Positions 21,860-34,015 of a stretch of 64,000 nt of DNA are shown here, piece after piece. A program made the position numbers and the translations under genes. Below the pieces are notes generated by a model, which searched no databases, had not been told where the DNA came from, and saw only the letters and a list, made by a program, of their open reading frames with translations. Origin of the DNA: Elmis aenea (taxonomy: Eukaryota; Arthropoda; Insecta; Coleoptera; Elmidae); assembly GCA_947652605.1 (NCBI GenBank), contig OX393576.1, positions 60,426,966 to 60,490,965 on the forward strand. The letters run 5' to 3'. The first letter of the stretch is position 1; the number at the start of each line of letters is the position of its first letter.

Positions 21860-22543
21860 CAGTGATGTGAAATCACGGTCATTTATGATTGTGACGTCAT
21901 GACCGTCATGACCGGTCATATTACCGTCATTTATGATTATTTTTATAACAATGGTATAAAATTAATATATATGTAATAGGAATAATAAATAAAAAGCAGA
22001 ATTATTAGTATCAGTATCTCTATCTGGGTATTGTATTCCTTCAGAGAAGGCTCTAGAAGTCGAGGGAGTTGGTGACTTTGGACTACTTATGCTGAGAGCT
22101 AATTTTTTTTAATAAAACTTTTATTTGCGTTTCAACTTTAATTTTACATGCTCTGGGCATTTCTTGCATGTTGTAATTAAATGTTCTGCCATTCTAGTGG
22201 CATGTAATCCGTATCTCTTTCTACAAAATTGGCAACCATAAGTAGCTACCTTTTGCTGCGAACTTGCAGGATAACGTACAAAAAAGTAAAATACCTTCCC
22301 TTTTCTCTGCATTGTGTTTACCAACTTTCAGAATACTTTATATAGTGGTATTTACATTTTTATTAACGATATTGCAATTAAGATTAAAACAAATCAAGTG
22401 ACAACCACCATGTAAACTTAAAACTGTCATTTTGAATTTTGGAGGTTAGAATGGTCACGGTCATTTAAAATCATTGTGACGTGACGTCATGACCGTCATG
22501 ACAAACTGTCATGACGCGGTCATATGACACACTCACATCACTG
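21860..22543 (-). mobile_element. hAT MITE with BED-finger remnant
   Basis: Ends CAGTGATGTGA and TCACATCACTG are perfect inverted repeats, flanked by a perfect 8-bp duplication AGTATTTT (21852-21859, 22544-22551). Both subterminal regions are packed with palindromic ATGACCGTCATGAC-type words. At 684 bp it lacks the catalytic region, so it depends on a transposase made elsewhere. It lies inside family A copy 2. Confidence 0.93.
22121..22324 (-). pseudogene. N-terminal BED zinc finger of a hAT transposase
   Basis: The 67-codon frame starts MVNTMQRKGK and has CQFCRKRYG, then HATRMAEHLITTC: a C-x2-C ... H ... C pattern typical of the BED finger that opens many hAT transposases. It ends right after the finger with a stop. 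The catalytic domain has been deleted from this MITE. A short protein able to bind DNA is conceivable but not shown. Confidence 0.65.
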
Positions 22544-22990
22544 AGTATTTTCAAAAATGTTCAACATTTGAAAACTTTGACAAGTCTGAAGAAATTCGCT
22601 TGGAGATAAGATTGACAATAGATTATGTAACACTTTGCACCACCTACATTTTTAAAATATTATACAGGGCAATAATTTTTACGCTTGGTCAAACTTGTGA
22701 AACTTTTAACATCGATAATTCATTTTTTTTTAAATACAACACCCTCTATTTTTTTACACCGTCTTATAAAAAATTTAATTCTCTTTCGAAAACATAGAGG
22801 CTGTTTTTCACCTAAAATTGATATTTTCCGAGATATCGCGATTTTATTGTTAATTATTAGGGCAAAGTAATATTTTCAAGTAGGCTATGAAGGTAGACAG
22901 CGGTAATTTGAAACAATTGAAAGAAAAAACAAGACAATTATAATTTTGTCGTTTGCCTACACATTTTTTTATAAGAAATACTAAGTTCTT

Positions 22991-23824
22991 AGCGAACTAT
23001 TACAATATCTACATATACATATTTAAACGCAGTCATGCTTCTCCTGGACTGATTTACTCTAACTGCATATGCGGGCGTGTGCCAGTTTATCACTTCAAAA
23101 TGACTGCATATGCAGCCGCGGTCCTCGAAGGTGTTAAGAGCCTCTCTGTAGATTAAATCTCCCTTTAAGTTCTTTGGGACATGCACTTTTTACCGAAAAC
23201 ACATATGAAAATCGCCTCTTTAGGTTTTAAGATATATACTAAATACCCCTGAGTGTTTGTTCCACTTTAATACAGCCGTATGTTATTTTTGTATTTTCTC
23301 AAAGTAAACATTGTTATAAAACACTAGAGTTATACACGTGTTTTCTTAGTTTGGTCGGTATGGAGGGCAATTGATTAATACAAGACTGTCTTGATAGGGG
23401 ATCGTGATAGGATAAGCATTAAACGGGATATAAAACTGTGAACAAAATAGTTGACCAGTGTCCAAAAGACGTATTTTAAGTTTCTGTTGTAGTAAGTTTA
23501 AGAGAAGTCAAACAAAAGTTTCAAACATGCCGGTATCAGCGGTTACGAGGGCAGTTTGGAACCAGGGAATCCATAACAGTAAATATCTACGGCGCTATAG
23601 CTCGTTTAGTCTTGCAAGTAAGCGAATTAGGGACGAGTTTTATGTTGAGGTATTCATTCAGTCTGCAAACATAAATTAGATGGAGTACGATTATATTTTT
23701 GTAAGTCTTTGATGATTTACAGTCAAACGCTAACATTTTGAACGAAAACTCTGTATAAGATGGCAGTAGGTAGCATAGTTGCATATAGAAAATTTCAGTT
23801 ATAACATTATTAGTGACATATAAC
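22991..23824. other. Non-coding, no gene recognised
   Basis: A moderately GC-balanced patch lies at about 23030-23170. Short open frames here have no recognisable motif. Confidence 0.45.
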
Positions 23825-24041
23825 TATACAGGGTGTCACAGATTACATTTCCAGCATGGAAATCTAGTTTATTATAGGAGATACAGAGTTGTTTAAGTTG
23901 GATGAATTATTCCTTGGTATGAGAGAAGCTACAATCAATTTTAAAAAGTACAAAATTCCTCGTGCCTTAGATATTATAGCAAAAAATATGAAAATGCTGA
24001 ATATCTTTTTTCTCCCATAACTTTTTTGTCTTAATCATTAA

Positions 24042-25342
24042 TCGTCATGTGCGCGCATAATTTTTATACCTACTTCTTGTGCACGCGTAAGGTACCGGGG
24101 TACCTACATACGTTTTATATGGGAAAAACACTGGTTGCTTAGGTTTTATCCAAAAAACTGCGTAACCTAGGGCAGTATTTCGTAACCTATTTGATATTTC
24201 CGCCTCTTTTTCTATACTAATTTTTATTGCGCCCCCTTTTAATTCTTTTATGTAGTGGCGACTTAAAAAAAAAGTCCAAATGTTTTAAAATCCCCCCCGT
24301 TTCACACTAGGGACTAGTTTTAATGTGTATCGTTTTTTCTGAAATTTATTCGTGCCCCTTTAGATATTTAGCGCCCTTTCGGTGGTGAAAACGTTAAGGC
24401 TAAACAAGACCTGCATCTTATTAAATAAAGTAAAATAAAAATGATGATAAAGAAGAGAACTCGGCAATTTTTGGTTTCAGTGAAGATGCAACGTTATTAT
24501 ATATTACAAAGAAAGACTCTTCGTTGGCCACACGCTATGTTTTTCAACATAATAGACGTTATAATCTGGCAGCCTACTTATTCCGAAAATAATTCGGTTA
24601 CAGCCAAACCAACACATAGTCAACGGACTTTTCTCAGGGATCTGGGACGCCAATTAGCCCTGCATGTAACTGAAGAACGGGCAAAACATAAATTTTTAAA
24701 ACATTTATCTACGAGATCCGGCAGAAGCAATGTTATGGAGTTAGGGTTTACTCCAAAGTCTCCAACGTTATCACATGCGGAACCACCATAAGACATTTCT
24801 GGCCGCAATAAAACATACCGGAACTTGCTTCGTCTGTTGGTCAGTATCATCTTATTAAAGAAGAACTAGAAAATACTGCGAGATTTGCAAACGATTTGTA
24901 ATGAACACGCCGAGATTATAACAAAATGTCAACAATGCGCACTATAAACAGCTGTTTTATATAATTTGTTTAAAAAAAAAAAAATAAACATTTGGATATA
25001 GGTAATATGTATTTTTTATTTGCTTTTGTTTCATTTACACTTGCTTTATATACATTATTTTCAAATAAAACGGGTTAACCGAAGGAATTTGTGTAGTATA
25101 AAATGTGTATGTAGGTACCCGGGTACCTATGCATGCACTTAAGACTTAAGGGGTATACTTTTATTTTGACTAAAAACTTGAACTTTTTATACAACGGGAT
25201 TATTTTTATTATGTAACTTCGGTTTGAAATTTATTGCTTTAGGATAAACCGAAATTTTAAAAAGGTAGCTCAACGAAAAGGCAATGGAAATTTAAATTGA
25301 AAATGCAAAAGGTACCCAGGTACCTAACAGTGCACATAAAGG
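24042..25342 (+). mobile_element. piggyBac remnant nested in MITE family B
   Basis: TTAA flanks (24038-24041 and 25343-25346) surround weak inverted ends sharing ATGTGC. The palindromic word GGTACCnnGGTACCTA occurs three times (near 24090, 25115 and 25315), each close to a GTGCAC/TGCATGCAC word, as subterminal repeats would. The interior encodes the last part of a piggyBac transposase. Confidence 0.72.
24441..24905 (+). pseudogene. piggyBac transposase C-terminal remnant
   Basis: A 116-codon frame (24441-24791) reads RWPHAMFFNIIDV, the motif closing the piggyBac catalytic domain. It continues through RTFLRDLGRQLALH, usual for the region before the C-terminal finger. Beyond the stop at 24791 the same frame continues to about 24905 with EHAEIITKCQQCA-like sequence, a trace of the cysteine finger. 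The N-terminal DNA-binding and catalytic parts are deleted. Confidence 0.75.
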
Positions 25343-25735
25343 TTAAATCAATTTTGTTTGTACCTTTTGAAAGTACTTATTAATGTAGAATGTAAGTATT
25401 ATATTAGGCTTTTTTGATCACTTTTAATTTTTGAGATATTACTTCATTTTTTCTTAAGGGCCGTCAAGTTGGCTTTGGAATAGTTCGATATGCTTTTTTT
25501 CCTCTTTCTAACGACATTTACATTCTACATGAAAAAGTACCTTCAGAAGGTACAAATAAAATTGATTTATTGATTTCAATACTTTTTGCTATAGGTAACA
25601 TCTGAGTTTTGTGCTTTTAAAAATTGACTGTGGCTCCTGTCATACTAAGGATTAATTCATCTAATTTAAACAAACCTGTATCTCCTATAATAAGCGAGAT
25701 CCCCCTGCTAGAAATGTAATATGGGACACCCTGTA

Positions 25736-26827
25736 TAAAATCTGTAAATAAAAATACTTAAAATATAAATTACCAAGTTAATAAAGTTAACAATCTTCTT
25801 TTTTGTGTAACAATATTTTTCCAAACCTAGTTTATTCATATTCGTAACACAAAAGCATTTTAGCGCTAGTTTAAAGTAGATTGTAAAAGATTATCATTGA
25901 ACAGCGATTAATTTTTCGTTTGCAGGTTTATGTAGCTATTAGTTGTTTAAATATGTCAACTTTTCTCTTCGTAGCATCAAAAATGATTTGTAGCTTTTAA
26001 TTGTCTATGTAACTCATGTCTTTATCGTGGTGGGTAACTGTAAGGTACCTACTCATAAGAATGAGCACAACAGTGTAACTGTTATTGTAGGTCAAAACAT
26101 ATTTCTAGCAGTTTTATAAATTATGGGCGTACGTAATTGTGGCTTTTTACATTAACTTTGCTATTATTGTTTACTATTTTTTTCCTAATTCAAACAATTC
26201 TAAGAAAACAGGATTTGTACACTACTATAACTATATCGTATGTGTGATATTATCACTTTATTTTTACTCTCGTAAAACAAACGTTTTCAATGCTCAAAAC
26301 TACTGTACATCGACAATCGTATTTGAGACAGATAATAAATACGGTAAATTTGCAACTTTGGGATTTACAGAGAATGGCGGAATTTTTAGACTCTACTGAT
26401 ATCTCTATTATTTATCGTAATAACAACCCTTTCGATATTTAGTTTGCAATCTATTTCATGCCAAAAAAACGATTCTTGCGCTCTCTGTTTAACTATTACC
26501 TAGTTAAATATAGATTTCGGCCGATATGGGAGAGCCAGCACCACAGCGCGTCGTATCGTTCAGTGGGGATGTTTTAGCGGTGACGGGATTTCGTTCAGCG
26601 GCGTGTTCTAGCGGAGAGAGCGCCTTGTTCGACGAAGACGTTGTAGCGGATAGGACCGTTGCGTCGTAGCGAAAGGGTTGCAACAATTGCAACTAAAAAC
26701 ATATTAATAAAAAATATCAATTAACAAAAAAGACTGAATTTTTAAACGGATTACATTGACCCGAGAGAGACAGCAGTTAAATATTGCAAGTATTTATCAT
26801 GCAGATGTTGGTGTTTTTTATTTCTTA
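25736..26827. other. Non-coding; contains a CpG-rich patch
   Basis: No gene is recognised. About 26515-26690 is markedly richer in GC and CpG than the surroundings (repeated GCGGnGA, GTCGTA words), with no repeat ends seen. Confidence 0.5.
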
Positions 26828-26829
26828 TA

Positions 26830-27450
26830 CAGGGTGTGTAAAAATTGGCGGAAGCGCTACACGTGGCGATGTTCTTCGTAAAATTCTAAGTCGAAAATCT
26901 TAATACGAAAATGTTGTACCATGCTTGCTGTGTCTGCAAGAGGTCCTCAAAGTTTGGACATTTAGTCTTTCAATAAGCGTTATTATTTAATACTTGCAAA
27001 TAAAAAAGCTGCAATTTGGAATAAAAATAAATTTCGAATAGTATTTTTTCCTAGATATTGTGTTCTCTTTTTTAAAAATTGGTGGAAAATATGTAAATCA
27101 CTGATTTGAATGAAAATAATACATATGGCAACATTGTCATTGGCTGTCATCTCTGTTTTTCTCGTAATTATTTCTAGTTTGTGTTTTACGTTACCCAAAA
27201 GTTTGCAGCTATGTTTACGAACTGAAGGCTTTCAGTGCGAACAAAAATTGTAAATACCTAAGTAAAAATTGCTGATAAAAAAATGTCCAAACGCAAATCA
27301 ATGTATGCAATGTTGCCAATTTTTTTTTCTTTAAATTGTTCCTGAGGCCATAGGAAGCATGGTACAAAATTTCTGTATGAAGATTTTCGACTTATAAATA
27401 ACGAAGAACATCGCCACGTGTAGCGCTTCCGCCAATTTTTACACACCCTG
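26830..27450. mobile_element. MITE family C, copy 1
   Basis: Terminal inverted repeats of about 100 bp start CAGGGTGTGTAAAAATTGGC; the left end follows TA and the right is followed by TG, a decayed TA. The 621-bp element aligns over its whole length with the copy at 54273-54888. There is no coding capacity. Confidence 0.93.
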
Positions 27451-27452
27451 TG

Positions 27453-28829
27453 TAATTGTGTACTTACCGTTTCAGATTTATCATAAACATTCAAGGCAAT
27501 TTTCAGAATTTTTTTAAAGCATTTTGTTATTATTGCATTTGCTTCCTTAAATTTGAACAAGGTAGGTACCTACATAATTAATTCTGGATACACAATAAAC
27601 ACGGAGAATATTGTAAACAAGCTGTTATATTGTTTTTCATTTTAATTAAAAAACCTTGCAAGAAATATTGAACTAAGAGAACCGCCTTAAGAGCTGCTTT
27701 AACCCGCTTTCTATATATAATCCCGATGGTTTTGTCAACGGACGCAACCGGGTATTATCGGATAATGCTGATAGATCAAAATGAACACTGAACTGTCAGT
27801 TCCTGTACTGGTTTTATACTTTATATAACCAAAGTCGACTTTAGTAAACCCCAACATCCATTCCGGGAGTTTTATTCGCTACGTAAATATAACCAGCATA
27901 ATATCTTTCTCATTTAAGAGCGCCATAATTACACAAGCCATTAAACAAACAAATGATTGGAAATTTCTAAAATTTAATTTCGGCAAGAAAAACGAATTCA
28001 CAAGCTGTAACAGGGATTTCGTTACGTTTACGAGGCTTAAGCTTCCACGTGATACAAAAATTAATGAAACTGAAACAAACGTATTATGTAAGACAGATAT
28101 TGGTTTATGGGTTCACATCCGACCTTGCAGCGCAGCTAGAAGATAGAGTTTTATGCCGAAGTTATAGATTTCATTTTACTGTATGTTTTAACTTAAAACA
28201 GATAAGTTATAAAATTGAGAATCTCACTGTTTTTAAACTACGGTATACAATCAAGTTTGTACATCGAACCAGCAGTAGAAAAAAAAAGAACCAAAGGGTT
28301 GTGAATTTAAATTCGAGTTTTCTTTTTTGTTGTTGAAGGCAAATTATTAAGCAATTTTTAAATTTTAAATAGTCTTATCTTCAGATTTTTCTGTTGAACC
28401 CTTCTGCATAAATAATCAATAAATAAGATCCATGCTGCATCTTAAAAAACTGTGTTCATCAGTTTTTCCGCAGGTCATTGCGATTTTGCCTCTTTTTGGG
28501 GATGGGAAGCCCTAGCAATACCACTGCAAAAACTGCAGTTTTTTATGCTATCCCTAGGTCTTGTCACCAGTCATAATGAAAAAAGTATGGTTCTGTAACG
28601 TATCCAAAATGTTCCGAATTTATTTTCTTTCCATATTTTTTTTTTGCGCTGGTGTAAGCGGTTTTGGTATTCTACACCAAGTCACTTTTCCCTGACCAAA
28701 TGATCGTCATAAATATTCAGAATTTCTTTCAGACACAATAACTTTGATTGCGATACTAGAGACTCTCATTTAGCAATCAATCAACAACAGTTTTTCAATT
28801 TTTTTAATAATTTCTTCTATTCTTGCATA
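27453..28829. other. Non-coding, no gene recognised
   Basis: Mostly AT-rich single-copy-looking DNA. No motif-bearing frame. Confidence 0.45.
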
Positions 28830-30271
28830 CAGAGGTCCTCTCATTGGTTCTCAATCTTTTTAAAGTCGGGGAACACTAAACTCTGATTTTTTTTTTCGCG
28901 GAACACTTACAATACAACAAAAGCTTTGAAGTAGGGGTGACCAACCTTTTTGAAATACATGACGCAATGATAAAAAAAAGAACATAGCTCGCAAAAATAA
29001 CTCCATTATTGAAGAGGAAAAAAAACGGAATCGTGTCGCGGGCGCATTGTGGGCGTACTTGCACCCTTGGTCAACCCTGCTTCAAAGTGATACTTTTATA
29101 AAACAATAATATACCGATATTAATTGATACAAACACATTTATTTAAAAATCATTTAAAATGACCGTTGGTGATCTTGGTGGAGATTTCAGCAATATTGAG
29201 ACGAATAAATGTTAAAGCCACTCGCACTTCTAAATTTCCCAGTCTCTCGCGTTTCTTTGTTTCAATATTAACCATCGTCCGAAATCCTTTTTCGTCATAT
29301 CTATGACGTGGAAATTAGTAATAATGTGTTTAGAGCTTTTTTTTTGCTAGACCCGGCTATTCATCTTTAACAGAGATCCAGAATTTTTCAGGAGTATTTT
29401 CAATGAACAGCAATTTTAATCCACGATCTAATGAGAGCCACGTCAGTTCTTCTTCTTCGTTCAAAGTAAAACTGGAGAAGTCGGAAGAAACAAACGGATT
29501 TCTTATCCAATCGATTTGCTCAGTGTTTAACAATGAAAAATATGTTTTCAATAGTTTCTTCTATTGTTGTTAAATGTTCGATTATTAAAAAAATTAATGC
29601 CTCGTTTGTATCCTGCATAGGAAGGAAAATGTCTATGTTTTTTTCTCTTACGTGTCTCTTCCATAGTAAAAGTTTTTTTCATTGCACATAATTATGTCAG
29701 TCGATCTAAAAATCATTTCGTTGTTTCCTTGCATACTTATATTGACAGTATTAAAGTAACAAAAAATATCAGCCAAATACGCCAAATTATTGCACCAATT
29801 ATCGTTTTTCAGATATTTTCCAAAAGTTTCGTGTTTTTCTGACTCGAAAAAAAAAGGTAGTCCATTTCTTAATTGCAACACACGATTTAAAACCTTTCCA
29901 CACTACAACCATCTCACGTTTCTGTATGAATAAGTAAACATTCGTAGTCTGTGTCCATGGATGAACAAAGTTGTTTGAAAATTCGGCTTTTAAATAAAAT
30001 TAACCATGAAAACTACTTGATCCAATACTTCCTTTAGTTTCTTAGGCATTGTCTTTATGGTAAGTACTTCTCGGTACAAGAATCAGTGATATTATATTTG
30101 GATTGATTGTTTTCGTTTTTGCTGATTACAATCCCAAACAAAAATTATTTTACATGGTATTGATTCTTCTTTTGTAAACCTTTTTAATTGTGTATTTGAT
30201 TTTTTCGCGGAACACTTGAAGCGGCTTCACGGAGCACCAGTGTTCCGCGGACCACGGATTGAGAACCTCTG
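28830..30271 (-). mobile_element. hAT fossil (ZBED/SCAND3-like group)
   Basis: The right end reads GATTGAGAACCTCTG and the left end CAGAGG...TTCTCAATC with about 12 extra bases, so the inverted repeat is imperfect. Both subtermini contain GCGGAACACT. No convincing 8-bp duplication remains. Minus-strand transposase fragments lie between. The terminal phrase CAGAGGTTCTCAA is common to this hAT group. Confidence 0.78.
29170..29881 (-). pseudogene. hAT transposase remnant (ZBED5-like)
   Basis: Read from high to low coordinates on the minus strand. 29881-29648 reads PFFFESEKHETFGKYL and NLAYLADIFCYFNTVNISMQG, a hallmark block of this hAT group. 29551-29357 reads WIRNPFVSS, LNEEEELTWLS and FWISV, the next conserved block. 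About 29300-29180 retains TKKRERLGNLE and VAL of the C-terminal dimerisation region. Stops and frameshifts separate the blocks. It is a dead copy; in the family this protein cuts and joins the hAT ends. Confidence 0.85.
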
Positions 30272-31130
30272 ATTCTAGACCAGCGCTACCCAAACTTTAA
30301 AAGTCTTAGGTAAAAAATTATTACAATTAATATGAGGAAAGCAGGAAATCAGTTGGGAGAGGTGTATTGATATTTGTACAGCGCTCAAAGATGAAGAGAT
30401 TTGTAACACGACGTATCCTGCAAGTGGCTACAAGAGGCACTGAAAGTCATTTTGTTTTTGTTTTAGACGAGCAACCAATACAATTCTACATATTTAAAAT
30501 ATTGACCACTTTATCCAGATTATTTAATATTTTGTGCCATGAAATAGGTAGTGCACGTAACGCACATTTAATACATCTATCAAAAATTATGATGAAAGTA
30601 CTAACGCGGAACATAAATTCGAAGTCATTAATATTTAGCACAAAGAAAATTTCCATATTCATCAACCTAAATTTATTTATTTATTCATAAGCTTGGTTAA
30701 TATACAACTAAAGGTTAATTTGTTGCTGACGATGAACATGGAAGCAAACAACGGTTTCATTACGTTTACAATAATTGTAATTTAATAAAATTCGTGTTTA
30801 AACGTGTGGACTCTCGAACTTGAAAAACTGGAGCTCATTTCCGCTAAGCAATGGAGGGAGGATTACACAAACCGTATAAATCTACGTTACCAAATAATCC
30901 TCGTGTGTGATATATATTTGTTCTCTTCCAAATGCAAACTGGAATTTGGCAGTTTGAACGAAAGCTTGTTTTTCAGCCGCCAACATCGAACTTTCGACAT
31001 TTATAGTCGAGTAGGAATTCATTTATACATCGTCTATATCAGTGTAAAAACGCCATCCACCGCAATTACATGAATAAATGGTTTTAAATAATGATCCGTT
31101 AATCATACAGTGTCTGCTGAATGTGGTCTG
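30272..31130. other. Non-coding, no gene recognised
   Basis: An open frame at 30367-30690 has no recognisable motif. Nothing else is supported. Confidence 0.45.
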
Positions 31131-31206
31131 CCCTCATAATACCGTACTTTTTTTATAACACGTAATACCACTGGGGTCATTGTTTACCACAAAGCTCTTC
31201 ACAACA
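31131..31206 (+). repeat. Terminal piece of family G element
   Basis: CCCTCATAATACCGTA, CACGTAATACCACTGGGGTC and ACCACAAAG(c)TCTT match the reverse complement of the right end of the element at 56867-57485. Confidence 0.75.
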
Positions 31207-31410
31207 TATATTCATGATTATTATGTAAAAACTTTATTCCAAGCTTGGTATACATTGTTTAATAAACTTATGGTCGTATTAAATACTCAAAAATTGTTAA
31301 TTGATTTTAAACAATAATACTTAACAATTTTGAAAAAACCATTCAACGTTTATGTTACGTTTGCATGCCAAACAAGTAATTTGGTGATTGTTACCGGAAG
31401 CCATTTATAT

Positions 31411-31590
31411 TTGGAACATTCAAATATGGAATGTTCAAGTCTGGAAAATGCACCGATCGAATCTTTCAAATCTTGAATCGTTCAACGTTGAAAACACTCA
31501 ACGCAGGAATCGTGCAACGATGGAACCATGCAACACGGGAATCGTTCATAGCTGGCACCCTCAAATCTGGAATCCAGAAATGAAGAATTT
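31411..31590 (+). repeat. Degenerate 15-16-bp tandem repeat, about 11 units
   Basis: Successive units follow a consensus near TGGAATCGTTCAACGC, for example TGGAACATTCAAATA, TGGAATGTTCAAGTC, TGAATCGTTCAACGT and AGGAATCGTGCAACGA. The unit length is not a multiple of three, so the frame at 31388-31621 that runs through it is probably fortuitous. Confidence 0.8.
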
Positions 31591-31684
31591 TTGCTGCCCT
31601 CTATATACAGCCAAAGTATAATATAATTGCAGAACACTTCGTTTTAATATTTTGCCTTAAGTATTGTATTGTGGGAGATAAAAA

Positions 31685-31800
31685 ATCGTGTTAATGTATT
31701 TAATGTATTTTTATCGTGTTCGGAAGAAAAAACTGTATGAAATAGCATTTGAATCAACTTTCTATCTCAAATTGTTTAGCCACAATATACCGATCCTGCA
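31685..31800 (+). repeat. Dispersed repeat, copy 1
   Basis: TTTTTATCGTGTTCGGAAGA, AACTGTATGAAATAGC and AATCAACTTTCTATCTCAAA are shared with 33405-33510, which ends next to a CCCTGTATA terminus. It is therefore the end of another TA-type MITE. Confidence 0.8.
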
Positions 31801-32918
31801 CTAATATATGCACATAAAGTAAGTATTATTATTCTTTTGACAAGCTTTTCAATGTAATTGTGGTAAGACTCGTCCCCATATATTTTCTAAAAATATTTAA
31901 CAGTTGGTATTTTTTTAAATTCTTAAGTATATAATTTTTTCCAGTCAGCAATAATATCTAGAATGTCGACAAGATTTGCATACATATCTACAAGAAATTT
32001 CAACATTTTTAGGCATTTTATTAAACATTTCCGAAAGATTATGCAAAGAAAAAACAATGCGAAAAGCTTCTGTACTACGTTTATGTCAAAAAAATTTAAA
32101 AATTTATTGGAATATGATTTTTAGTTGTTCGGTATCGTTAAAGTAACAATTATTAGTTTTTAGGTTAAAATATCCAAACGACTCAATTTGTCTTGTTTAA
32201 AAACAAAAATTAACAGCTTTTAATAATTATTTATTTCCATCAGACTCTCTGAATAGCAAAACGTGAGTAAATATTAGTTTAGCAGGATTATAACGCACAT
32301 AAATATATTCTCATAAGACACACTCGGCAGGATTGTTAAAATAACTCGGATTCTATTGTGAAACCACAAAGCAACAAATCCTTTCATTAACTTTTAACTC
32401 CATTTATAAAGTCGTACGTGGGTTGAGTCAAGTTTCACTTTATATATATAGTAAACGTTTCTTTGTACTTTTTGAGAAGTTTATTGCTAAGGGAAGTTTT
32501 GGAATAAGCGGTGCACTTGTTATAACAGTAGAATACTGGTCAAAAAGTCTGACATAAGCGAATTCAGTGAAAGTTCTTAAATCCTTTCTGCTAGAAAATA
32601 CGTGTACAAAAGAACATTTCAACGGTAACTTTCAGGAAAATAAATATTTTTATAACCTTAGGCCATGGGTGTGCTAGTTATGTTTGAGAGTTGAAAAATT
32701 CCAATAAGTAGCTATGCACAAGGGACAATCTTTCACAGTACATTAAAAATAGAGTGCAAAGATTACTTGGAGAATAAACAAAGTATTAAGAACACAATTT
32801 TAAATATCGTTAAATTAAATGAAATTGTGGTGTAAATCAAAAGAAAACAAAATTTGTATATAAAAAGCCCAAATGGTTAAGACTTGCCTGAATTTTTATT
32901 TATATATCCATACCTAAA
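31801..32918. other. AT-rich non-coding, no gene recognised
   Basis: Nothing identifiable by eye. Confidence 0.45.
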
Positions 32919-32922
32919 TTAA

Positions 32923-33605
32923 CCCTCATAATACTATAAGGGTCACTGGAGACCCGACAAGCTCTTGAGAGCTGTAAATTTTCTAAACGCTCCTTCCTAG
33001 AATTCCAAAAAAAATCTGACTTTAGAAAATACAGGGGTTTGCATTTGAAAAAAATGAGTTACGAGCTTTTGAAAATCATGGAAGTTGTCACCTATTTATG
33101 AATGCGTGATTCAAACTGTTTCATATCGAGCGAATAAAGCTATATTTTCTGCATTTTCTTACCAAATTACAACTCTGTACTTCGAAAAATAACTTCAGGA
33201 GACTTTTTTAAATAAACACTTAAAACCTTGAAAAATTTTGAAAATGATTTTTGTTTGACAACGCCGCATAAAAACCTGTAGTATTTTATATTGATGCAAA
33301 GCTTAAATAAAAGCGGTCAAAAATATTAAATTGAAAATGGGTTGTTGTATTTAAAATTTAAAAATTTCTATTAGTTCCAGAGAGGTGACTCGTCCTGTAT
33401 ATATGAAAATATTTTTATCGTGTTCGGAAGAAAAAACTGTATGAAATAGCGTTTGAATCAACTTTCTATCTCAAACCGTTTAGCCACAATCGACCGACCC
33501 CGCAATAATGACTCCCCCTGTATATTTTTTATTTTTCTTTAAGCCCCTCTTTTTAAAAGTCAGGTAGCGCCGGGTCTTACAGACCCGACAATTACGTCAT
33601 AAATA
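32923..33605 (+). repeat. Family G-related piggyBac-like end with nested MITE end
   Basis: TTAA (32919-32922) is followed by CCCTCATAATACTATAAGGG, then GGGTCACTGGAGACCCGACA. A similar CCGGGTCTTACAGACCCGAC word closes the stretch at about 33568-33590. The TTAA-CCC start suggests piggyBac type. Between them, 33405-33520 is the second copy of the dispersed repeat from 31685. It is bounded by TCCTGTATA and CCCTGTATA words, indicating a MITE inserted inside. No matching right TTAA end was found. Confidence 0.55.
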
Positions 33606-34015
33606 TTTTCTAAGCTTTTAAAGCCTTAATTGTTGAAAACAATGAAAAATATCAAAAAAAGTTTAATTCACACTGCTTTTCCAGTAAATGTATACGTTTT
33701 TTAAGCATAAAAAAAGTATGGCACTTTTTGCAGTACCTAATACTTAGATTTGATTAAATTGTAAAAATCACGTTTCATAACATAACTTCAACAATTTTCA
33801 TCAGGTTCTGTTAGTAATCCTAGTTTTATTTGATTTTGTATGCTTGCTGCCAACTGTTTAAAGTACACATTAGAAAGAGAGGAACATATTTTCATTTTAT
33901 ATAATTAGCTTCAGTCGCCACTTATTGTGTAGATAGGAAAAGCGCAGTATAGACATTTTTACATAGTTATATGAGCTTGACAAACCAGTTGTGTTTTTGC
34001 ACCTGACGGGCGTTG

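Larger units (their letters stand above)
21559..22990 (+). mobile_element. MITE family A, copy 2 (one arm), split by a hAT MITE
   Basis: It starts CAGGGTGAGTCACGATGGAC after TA and runs collinear with the reverse complement of the right half of family A copy 1. Shared features are the GTAAGTCAATAAGGGCTAC block, the small ACAGGGTGCTCC hairpin, the GAAGAAATTCGCTT block that spans the empty pogo site, and TAGACAGCGGTAATTTG. Similarity fades near 22990 and no right terminus is found. The copy is therefore a half element. Confidence 0.8.
23829..25733. mobile_element. MITE family B, full copy, containing a piggyBac remnant
   Basis: Ends CAGGGTGTCACAGATTACAT and the reverse complement of CAGGGTGTCCCATATTACAT are flanked by TA. 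Arms of more than 150 bp match each other through the CTCCTATAATAA and GATTAATTCATC-like blocks. An inner inverted repeat (near 25350-25400 and 25520-25570, words GTAGAATGTAA and TTACATTCTAC) makes it a foldback. A partial copy exists at 4735-5133. Confidence 0.85.

Noticed and set aside
22953..23186. Overlapping short frames in the GC-balanced patch
   Set aside because: Both strands are open over the same bases with no homology clue.
30367..30690. 107-codon frame after the hAT fossil
   Set aside because: No motif, AT-driven composition, no splice signals.
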